A stretch of 64,000 bases of DNA from Polyangiaceae bacterium (GTDB taxonomy: Bacteria; Myxococcota_A; Polyangia; Polyangiales; Polyangiaceae): contig CANJMI010000007.1 of NCBI GenBank assembly GCA_947475525.1, positions 62,001 through 126,000 on the forward strand, in the 5' to 3' direction. This document shows, in pieces, positions 57,536 to 64,000 of the stretch (the first letter of the stretch is position 1; each line of letters begins with the position of its first letter). Position numbers and translations under genes: made by a program. Under the pieces are notes generated by a model. The model did no database searches, had not been told where the DNA came from, and saw only the letters and a program-made list of their open reading frames with translations.

Positions 57536-59710
57536 TCATTCGTCGGCGGCCGGCTTCTTCTTCTTCTTGGGCTTCTCGTCGCCACCTTTGACATCGAACT
57601 TCACCGTGACCGTCGCGGCCTTGCCGGCGGCCACGCTGACGCCGCGCGACTGGATGCCGAAGTCCTTGTGCTTGAAGACGACGGTGTGGCTTCCAGCCGC
57701 CACCCGGACGCCCGTGACCGGCGTCTGCCCATGCGGGCGCCCGTCGATCAGCACGCTCGAAGGAGGCAAGGAGTTCGCGTTGATGGTGCCGAAATCGGCC
57801 GCGGCTGGCCCCACGGTAGGCGGAGGCGCGCTCGCCCCTGCGACGGTCGGCGCTACGGGCACTGCGGCCGTGGCGGCGTCATTCTTGTCGAGCTTAATCT
57901 CGACGGTCGCAGTCCCCTTGCCGTCTTCGAAGACGATCACCTGTTCGAAGTCGCTGTAATCCTTCAGCGACGCCGTGAGCGTCCACTTGACGGTCGTGTC
58001 GAGCTTCTTTTCGACCTTCTCGCCACCGAAGGCGAGCACGGTGTCCGGCTTGCCGTCCTGCTTGAGCTTCACCGCAGCGCCCGCCGTCGCGAGCTTGAAC
58101 GTGACGAGGACCAGCTTGAATGGCAGCTTCACGTCGTCGAGGCTGAAGGTCTTGCCGGCCTCGAGTTCGACGGTCTTCTCGAGCTTGCCGTATTTGTCGC
58201 CCGCAGCCTCGAAGCGCAACGTGACCGACCCGGGCTTCAGGTCTTTCAGTTCGAGTGGGAGCGTCCCTTTTTCTTGACCATCAACGAACACCTTCACCTT
58301 TTCGGTGAGGGAAGTCTTCAGCGCGAGGGCCGCAGGGGGAGCCCCTTCAACGGCGTGCCCCGAGGCGACGGGCGCCGAGTCGGGCGACGCGCCACCGACG
58401 GTGAGCTGAATCTCGAGCTCGCTTTCCGATGAGCCGCCCTTCACCTCGACCGAGCCTTGACCCACGAGCGCTCCGGAGGCGACGCGGATCTCGCGCTTGC
58501 CCCGATCGACGTTTTTCACGCGGCACGGAGTGAAGGTACAGACCTGCTGGCCATCGACGAATACCTGAGCGGTATCGACGGGCTTGCCCTGGTGCACGAC
58601 CCGAACGACGAGCGTCCCGGGCCCGGAGCCGCGCAGCCACAGGAAAGCCGCGAGGGCAACCACGAGCGCCGCCACAAGACCAAGCCAAACATTCGTGCGG
58701 GACGGAGAGCTCGCCACCGACGCCGCGGCAGGGGCCGGAACCGATGGGGACCAGGTCGGAGTGGGCGCGCGCCCGAGGGTCGACGAGGAGGGGGGCGCCG
58801 GCGCGGAATCGAAGCTCACCGCGTTGCCGATTTCGCGCGGAACGGGCGCAGGCCCGGGGATCTTCGGAAGTCCGTCGAACGGAATCGAGGGCATCACGCT
58901 GACGGCCGGTGATGAGGCGTCAACCGAAGAGGCGGAAGCCCCGCCAGGGGCCATCGGCGCGGGTCGATTCGAGTTGGCCAGGAGGGCGGACATCGCGCTG
59001 AAGTCGGGCCGGCGGCCACCCTCGTCGATGCGCTTCATGTGCTCACCGGCGAGGTTGCCGAAGAGCTCTTCCGCGTGGCTTCGACCAAACACCGAGGTCG
59101 ACTCTTCTTCGTCGTCCCACGCAAGGCCTTCGCCTTCTTCCTCGAGTGCTGCCGCCGACACAAGCTCTGCCGGAACGGATTGCGCTGCCTCTTCGGAGTC
59201 GGAGTCGGAGTCGGGAACGATTTGAAGGAACGCGCCGAGTGCCGGCGGGGCCGTAGGCGAGAGCGGATAGGGTTGGGCCCCCAGTGTGGATGAAGGCAGT
59301 GTGGATGAAGGCGCCGCCGCGGGTTCGTCCCCCATCATCAAGCGTTGGAGGTCCTCCTTCGACGGACGGCGCAGCTCGGTCGTGAGCTCGGGATTGATTT
59401 CCGACTCGAACGTCAGGATCGGCGACGGGGGGGAGGAAACAGGCCTTCGCGAAGGCGCGGGCAGCGACGGTTTCGGAAGCGAAGCCGGCGGCGTGGCGTC
59501 GGCTTCGCTGAGCGGCGCGGCCATGCCGAGCATGGTCTTCTTCGCGGGCGGAAGGTTCGCCGGCGGGAGACTTCGGGGGGCATCGGATGCCGCCGCAACG
59601 CTTGCGACATCGGACTCGATCGACGGCTCCGCCGCGATAGGAGCGAGGCTCTTTTTTTTCTTCGTCAGCCCCTCGAAGACGTCGAGGTCGCTGCTTTTTT
59701 CGTCAGACAT
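57536..59710 (-). CDS. PEGA-domain membrane protein
   Basis: 724 residues. A cytoplasmic Pro/Ala/Ser-rich region of about 340 residues is followed by one membrane segment (VWLGLVAALVVALAAFLWL). The outside part has several PEGA-like repeats: KPVDTAQVFVDGQQV, VKVFVDGQEKGTLPLELKD and SSVLIDGRPHGQTPVTGV, each with the VDGxxxGxxP turn. A Lys-rich C-terminus ends KPKKKKKPAADE. PEGA domains bind carbohydrate or peptide and often sit outside kinases; no kinase domain is present here. Convergent with the TPR gene. Confidence 0.8.
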   Translation of the reverse strand: MSDEKSSDLDVFEGLTKKKKSLAPIAAEPSIESDVASVAAASDAPRSLPPANLPPAKKTMLGMAAPLSEADATPPASLPKPSLPAPSRRPVSSPPSPILTFESEINPELTTELRRPSKEDLQRLMMGDEPAAAPSSTLPSSTLGAQPYPLSPTAPPALGAFLQIVPDSDSDSEEAAQSVPAELVSAAALEEEGEGLAWDDEEESTSVFGRSHAEELFGNLAGEHMKRIDEGGRRPDFSAMSALLANSNRPAPMAPGGASASSVDASSPAVSVMPSIPFDGLPKIPGPAPVPREIGNAVSFDSAPAPPSSSTLGRAPTPTWSPSVPAPAAASVASSPSRTNVWLGLVAALVVALAAFLWLRGSGPGTLVVRVVHQGKPVDTAQVFVDGQQVCTFTPCRVKNVDRGKREIRVASGALVGQGSVEVKGGSSESELEIQLTVGGASPDSAPVASGHAVEGAPPAALALKTSLTEKVKVFVDGQEKGTLPLELKDLKPGSVTLRFEAAGDKYGKLEKTVELEAGKTFSLDDVKLPFKLVLVTFKLATAGAAVKLKQDGKPDTVLAFGGEKVEKKLDTTVKWTLTASLKDYSDFEQVIVFEDGKGTATVEIKLDKNDAATAAVPVAPTVAGASAPPPTVGPAAADFGTINANSLPPSSVLIDGRPHGQTPVTGVRVAAGSHTVVFKHKDFGIQSRGVSVAAGKAATVTVKFDVKGGDEKPKKKKKPAADE

Positions 59711-59816
59711 CGTCGTTTCGGCTCCGGTATGCTTAAGCGAATCACACTACTCGCATTGCCCAACGACTGAGTAGCGAATTCAGGATTTTGCCCGCAACCG
59801 CCGTACCTGTGGGGGT

Positions 59817-62375
59817 TCACGGGTCTTTCGGCTTTTTGAAGTAACGGATTCTGCGGGATTGGAGCGGGTACCATTTGTCGAAGGGCACGATCGGCGTGTC
59901 CTCGAAAACGCGCCGCGACCCCGGGCCTGGCTGGCGACGCAACACCACGGCGTCCCCTTCGGGAAGCCGCGCGGCCTTCAGGCTGACGTCGGTGTCCCCG
60001 CCAAGGAGGACCTGCCACGGCGCCGCGAGTGGCACGCTATGGGAACTCCCGAGCTTCGCAAGGAACGCCTGAAAGTCGGCAATCGGTAGCGGCCCCACAT
60101 GCGACTCGACGAGCTCGACATAGACGAGCATGCCGCTTTCGTCTTCCACTCCGAGCGCCGCCACCGCGCCATTGGTCGTCGTACCGCTCGCGAGCCGCAC
60201 CGAGCCCGCCACCGTCGCCTCCGGCCCAAGCGCGAACGCGCCCGGCGAGAACCAAAGCGACGGCACCTCGGCCGACGACTTTCCGGGTGCGAGAGCGCGG
60301 AGCACGACGCCCAACGACCGCTGTCCATCGCCACCAACCGAGGCCGGCTTGCCCTCCCGTGCGAGCATCCGCGGGTCGAGTCGCAGCACGACGGCGCGGC
60401 GGTTTCCGAACGGCACTTCGGTGCGCGCGAGGGCGTACGGGTAGCCTTGCTGGGGCAATCCCTTCGTCTCCCAGACGCCGTCTCCCGCTTTGGCTCCGGG
60501 CACCACGAGAGGCTCGCCTGGCAGCAGGTGACGGAGGGTCAGATAAAAGTAGTCCCGCCCTTCTCGCTTGATGTAGCGCGGAAAATTCATCAGGCCCATG
60601 CCGCGAATCAGCCGTCGCGCACGGAACTTCCACCCGTCGATGTCGGGCACGTCGCCTTCACGCTCCCACTCGTAATCGAGTGCGCGACCGAGCGTGCCGA
60701 CCTCGCTCTCGGGACCCACCTTGTAGAACTCGAGTCCGCTGTGGCCCGCGTTCATGTCGAGAGCCAGTCCGTAGTGGCAGCGCGTTTGAATCATCGCGCG
60801 GGCGAGCGCCTCGGGAGCGAGATCGGCGCCGTAGAAGTACGCGACGAAATTCTCCTGGGTCTGGCACATGCCTGTGCGCACAGTGTGAGTCTTGTCCTCC
60901 CAATCGGCGGGCGTGCCGCCCCACCAACTGCGATGGTACGGGTTGAACTTTCCGTCGATCACCATCGGCGTCATGTTCTGCCGGTACGAGATCATGTCGG
61001 CCGGAATGGCGGGGTCCTCTGGCCAGGTTCCAAAGCCGGTGCTGCCGTCACTGAGCTCGGCGACCGTCGCGGCGTACGGTTTTGGCGGGAGGTACACGAC
61101 GCCGTCGCTCATCATTCCGAACTCGCCGTGCAGTGCCTGGAAGCCCGCGTTCATGGCGGCGCAAACGCGCTTGAGCACCGTCGGCTCCCGCGGAATCGCT
61201 CCCGGTCCCGTTGCCCCCGTCGCGCTCTTCGGCTCGGCGATGCCTGCCATCGTGTGGAGCTGCACGAGCCTGGGGTCCCAAAGTGCGATGAAAACGACGC
61301 TCGTTTTTCGCGTTGGGTCGGGTCGAATAAACGTCGTGACGAACGTCGGAGGCAAGCCGGGCAAGGACTGGATGAACGGATCGTCGGGCTTTGCCTGCCA
61401 CGTGCCTTCATTCTTCAATGACGGCGTGACCGTGGGCTCGAGCGGCGGCGGCGGAAAGCCGATGTCGGGATCGACCGGGACCACCCGTGACGCGTCCTCG
61501 AGCGAAGGCTCGCCGAGATCCTTCGCGATGTCCTCGGCGGCCCCCTTGTCGGTTCCGACAGCCTCCTGGCCGGATTTGACGACATCGAGCAGCGAAAACG
61601 CGATCGCTTTGACGTATTGCATCGCTTCGTCGCCGACCTCGGACCGCACGCGATCGACCGCCCACGTGACGAGGTTGCCGGGCGTGGTCTCGGGTACGAG
61701 CTGCGCCCCGAGAGACTCCGGAACTTCGGTGGGGTGTTCGAGCGACACGTCGAGTGCGCGCCCATCCGCGACGATGCGCAAGACGCGGTCGGTGATAGCC
61801 AGCGTGACGGTCTTCGGCTCGGGCACGAGGGCGTACGCGTAGCGCGCCACACCGGACAGGCGACCGGTCTCTTGCAATCGCGTGAGCGCACCCTGCATGC
61901 GTTCGAGGCGCGTCCAGCCGGTCCGCGCGGAGGGCGGCTCGCCATCGAGATCGAACAAGCGAATGGAGCCGCTCGGCTCGGCGTAAGCAAAACGGGTTCC
62001 TCGACCGACCGGACGCGGCTCATCGACGGCGGTCGTGTCGCTCACGTCGTGGGCTCGACCGACGGACAAGAGCACGCCTTCCGGCGAGAGCCTCGCCTCC
62101 GCCACGTAGATGTCGTGCGGCTCCTCGCTACCGCTGCGAGCTCGCGCGACGACCGCGACGCTTCCCGTAGCGGCGCGCCACGTCGAGATGGGGGGTGGGT
62201 CGAGCCAAACGACCCCGTCAGCGTCGAGCTCCAGCCCTTGCCGAGCGAACGCGTGCGCGAGTGCGGCATTGCGATTCGGTCCACTCGACGACCGCGCGCG
62301 GGCCGTCGTCACGCCGGCGGCGACGCATGCCGCGAGGGCGACAACGCCCCATGCCGGTTTTCGCTGCCAGGCCAT
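59817..62375 (-). CDS. Large NAGPA-family protein
   Basis: 852 residues. A signal-like N-terminus WGVVALAACVAAGVTTARA. An N-terminal beta region (about residues 30-200) is unrecognised. The core (about 385-565) contains AAMNAGFQALHGEFGMM, SDGVVYLPPKPYAATVAEL and ALDMNAGHSGLEFYKV, the order seen in the shorter protein at 4454, including the aspartate motif. A C-terminal region of about 270 residues is again unrecognised. It probably acts outside the cytoplasm on glycans or sugar phosphodiesters. The substrate is unknown. No obvious operon partner. Confidence 0.75.
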   Translation of the reverse strand: MAWQRKPAWGVVALAACVAAGVTTARARSSSGPNRNAALAHAFARQGLELDADGVVWLDPPPISTWRAATGSVAVVARARSGSEEPHDIYVAEARLSPEGVLLSVGRAHDVSDTTAVDEPRPVGRGTRFAYAEPSGSIRLFDLDGEPPSARTGWTRLERMQGALTRLQETGRLSGVARYAYALVPEPKTVTLAITDRVLRIVADGRALDVSLEHPTEVPESLGAQLVPETTPGNLVTWAVDRVRSEVGDEAMQYVKAIAFSLLDVVKSGQEAVGTDKGAAEDIAKDLGEPSLEDASRVVPVDPDIGFPPPPLEPTVTPSLKNEGTWQAKPDDPFIQSLPGLPPTFVTTFIRPDPTRKTSVVFIALWDPRLVQLHTMAGIAEPKSATGATGPGAIPREPTVLKRVCAAMNAGFQALHGEFGMMSDGVVYLPPKPYAATVAELSDGSTGFGTWPEDPAIPADMISYRQNMTPMVIDGKFNPYHRSWWGGTPADWEDKTHTVRTGMCQTQENFVAYFYGADLAPEALARAMIQTRCHYGLALDMNAGHSGLEFYKVGPESEVGTLGRALDYEWEREGDVPDIDGWKFRARRLIRGMGLMNFPRYIKREGRDYFYLTLRHLLPGEPLVVPGAKAGDGVWETKGLPQQGYPYALARTEVPFGNRRAVVLRLDPRMLAREGKPASVGGDGQRSLGVVLRALAPGKSSAEVPSLWFSPGAFALGPEATVAGSVRLASGTTTNGAVAALGVEDESGMLVYVELVESHVGPLPIADFQAFLAKLGSSHSVPLAAPWQVLLGGDTDVSLKAARLPEGDAVVLRRQPGPGSRRVFEDTPIVPFDKWYPLQSRRIRYFKKPKDP

Positions 62376-62444
62376 CGTCTTTGCCGGTTAGCACGACAGG
62401 CACGTCGGCCGCAAAGTTACGGCCGCTTCCGTCACGCCGCGCCG

Positions 62445-63650
62445 TTACTTTAGCTTCGATTGGCAGCCGAGAATGATCGTGATCGTCGTGCCTTTGGCAG
62501 CCTTGTAAACCTCGCAGGCTGGACCAAAAAGCTGGATCTTCGACTGCGAGGCATCCGTGTAATCCCAGCCGTCGACGTGGCTCGAGTCCTTCAAGACCTC
62601 GTTCGGTCCCATCGGTGTATCGACGGTGACGTTGACGAGGTTCGGGTCGACATCCTCGCCCTCCGGCACCTCAAAAACGCAATCGGCGACGCTGCCGGCG
62701 ATCGCGCCGAGGACCTCGGCGAGTTCCTTCTCGAAGTTCGCGGTACCGATCTGGTAATGGCAGTCACCGGCGTTCGCCGAGCAGCCCGGAGCTTTCGGGG
62801 TTTGGCCGTTCAACGCGAGCTTCGAGAGCGACTCGCTTGCCTCTTCGCTCCCGGGCGAGCCAATCACGAACGTCTTGACCGAAGGCGAACCGTTGGCCGC
62901 CACTGCGGCTTCATTTTCGATCGCCGCCAGGTCACCGCACTCGGTCTGCATCGCGGGTAGCGCTAAGAATGCGGGCTCGGCGGTGTTCGGGACGCCATCG
63001 GTGATCAGCAGCACGAAGCGCTGCCCCGGCGTCTGGAACGCCTTGACGATGGCGTAAGCGTTCTTCAGCGCGTGGAGCGTAGGCGTCCCGCCGTCCGGGT
63101 CGTTCTGGTTCAACCACGACGCGATCGCAGGCGCGTTCTCGGTCAGCGCCTGAATGTTCACGACCGGTTGCGTGTCGATGTCCTTGCAGCCCATGTCGGC
63201 GAGCAAAGCCGCGCAGCCTGGCGCGGCGGGATCCAAGAAGCAGAGCGACGCGCCCTGACTGTTGAACTTCCCGGCCGGAAACGGCAGGAGGCCGACCTGC
63301 AGCGAGGGGCTCGCGACCTCCAGCATGTGTTTGACGGCCGCCACGGTGGCGTCCCACTTCGACGGACCGTTGTTGCCACTCGGCGGGTCCGCCATGCTCC
63401 CGGACTTGTCGAGCAAAAGGAGCATAGCGCCAGGTATTTCATTGCCCACGGTGCTCTTGCCGCACTGCATTTCACTCCCGGTCGACGTCTCCCCCGAGCC
63501 GAGGTTCGAGCCCGTCGAGAGGGTAGCGCCGGTCCCCGAGAAGTTGCCGCTCGCTTCACTCGAGCCCGAGAACTTGCTGTTGTTGGAGGCGGAACATGCG
63601 GCGAGACAGACCGCGAAGGCAAAACCGGAGCGAAGGTGTCGTATGCGCAT
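62445..63650 (-). CDS. Von Willebrand A-domain lipoprotein
   Basis: 401 residues. ATG 63650 opens a lipoprotein signal with lipobox LAACS (C19); the in-frame extension to 63941 overlaps gatC antisense and is rejected. A Ser/Gly linker follows. The vWA domain begins MLLLLDKSGSM (MIDAS D81, S83, S85) and includes VLLITDGVPNT. The C-terminal part carries Cys pairs near GCSANAGDCHY and ADCVFEV. It would be a surface adhesin or binding protein. The mature N-terminus resembles that of the lipoprotein at 8437. Confidence 0.85.
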   Translation of the reverse strand: MRIRHLRSGFAFAVCLAACSASNNSKFSGSSEASGNFSGTGATLSTGSNLGSGETSTGSEMQCGKSTVGNEIPGAMLLLLDKSGSMADPPSGNNGPSKWDATVAAVKHMLEVASPSLQVGLLPFPAGKFNSQGASLCFLDPAAPGCAALLADMGCKDIDTQPVVNIQALTENAPAIASWLNQNDPDGGTPTLHALKNAYAIVKAFQTPGQRFVLLITDGVPNTAEPAFLALPAMQTECGDLAAIENEAAVAANGSPSVKTFVIGSPGSEEASESLSKLALNGQTPKAPGCSANAGDCHYQIGTANFEKELAEVLGAIAGSVADCVFEVPEGEDVDPNLVNVTVDTPMGPNEVLKDSSHVDGWDYTDASQSKIQLFGPACEVYKAAKGTTITIILGCQSKLK

Positions 63651-63767
63651 AAGCGAGCCTGAGGCAGAGGGTTGGCCGCCGGCACACGCGCCCGCGACCC
63701 TGAAAGACTCCCTAGAATACCCGCGTTTGTGCGCTTGCGCCTGGCCAAAAGTGCTAGAGCCGCCGAG

Positions 63768-64000
63768 ATGCCCAACGATGTCAGGGACAATGCCCGGCTG
63801 CCATTCGACGCGGAGCGGGTACGCGCCGTCGCTCGCCTGGCCAGGCTCGAGCTCGCCGACTCCGAAGTCGACCGCTTGAGCCAGGACCTCGGTCGCATCG
63901 TCGCGCTCGTAGCCACGCTCCCCGACGAGGGCGGCGCGCACGACGACGAGACGGAGCTGCCGCCAACGGTCCGCGCGATCCCACCGATGCCGCTGCGCCG
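63768..64000 (+). CDS. gatC: Glu-tRNA(Gln)/Asp-tRNA(Asn) amidotransferase subunit C, cut by window edge
   Basis: 77 codons visible. Subunit of the amidotransferase that converts Glu-tRNA(Gln) to Gln-tRNA(Gln), the N-terminal region matching GatC (VRAVARLARLELADSEVDRL, LGRIVALVATL). ATG 63768 is the natural start. gatA usually follows beyond the edge. Divergent from the vWA gene with a 117-base promoter region that I could not resolve. Confidence 0.88.
   Translation, partial: MPNDVRDNARLPFDAERVRAVARLARLELADSEVDRLSQDLGRIVALVATLPDEGGAHDDETELPPTVRAIPPMPLR

Noticed and set aside
60099-61421. 440-residue plus-strand frame
   Set aside because: Antisense to the large NAGPA-family protein.
63651-63941. 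N-terminal extension of the vWA lipoprotein
   Set aside because: It overlaps gatC on the other strand and lies before the lipoprotein signal.

Overview
The window is a GC-rich bacterial chromosome segment with dense, mostly single-copy genes. Several traits point to Myxococcota, probably a Polyangia-type lineage: many short lipoproteins with Ala/Gly-Cys lipoboxes, a MYXO-CTERM-like tail on an exported matrixin protease, a Ser/Thr protein kinase with a zinc-ribbon N-terminus, long TPR and PEGA proteins, and sigma-54/NtrC control next to pilin genes. This assignment is inferred from gene content only. No rRNA, CRISPR array, integrase or transposase was seen. Two tRNA genes are present (Gly-CCC and Leu-CAG).

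Layout. 1-12.5 kb: an aminopeptidase P (cut by the window edge), small hypothetical proteins, a PreA-type dihydropyrimidine dehydrogenase, a NAGPA-like membrane protein, a large unusual Hsp70/actin-fold ATPase, a choice-of-anchor-L-like lipoprotein, a cytochrome c'-like lipoprotein, an outer-membrane barrel and a DUF5995 lipoprotein behind a palindromic promoter. 12.7-13.6 kb: a HepT/MntA toxin-antitoxin pair. 13.8-20.3 kb: a tightly overlapping four-gene operon (DUF4856 lipoprotein, imelysin, HTTM/gamma-carboxylase-like membrane protein, TonB-dependent receptor) with a palindromic promoter, read here as a metal, probably iron, uptake system. 20.5-22.7 kb: SulP transporter plus beta-carbonic anhydrase. 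22.7-27 kb: an M1-like metallopeptidase whose start codon lies in a triplicated repeat, a gingipain-like lipoprotein and a decayed copy of its 3' end, and tRNA-Gly.

27-46.7 kb: an exported matrixin, RNase D, a pilT-bioB pair, lipid and cell-wall enzymes (acyltransferase, LD-carboxypeptidase), a 1836-residue TPR protein with low-complexity tails, a coupled TPR / Cys-rich lipoprotein / kinase operon, trpS, and a PPC-domain protein. 46.8-51 kb: tRNA-Leu, then the coupled genes pyrC-carA-rimO. 51-57.5 kb: the most distinctive region: a lipoprotein and a PilR-like sigma-54 activator, followed by four prepilin genes, a pilin-like protein and a TPR protein. Two prepilins have good sigma-54 promoters. 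The other two are about 92% identical tandem duplicates, one with a run of ten Gs in its leader. 57.5-64 kb: a PEGA-domain membrane protein, a second larger NAGPA-family protein, a von Willebrand A lipoprotein, and the start of gatC.

Many adjacent genes overlap by 4 bases (ATGA or GTGA), so translational coupling is a recurring theme. It defines the operons named above more firmly than promoter predictions do.
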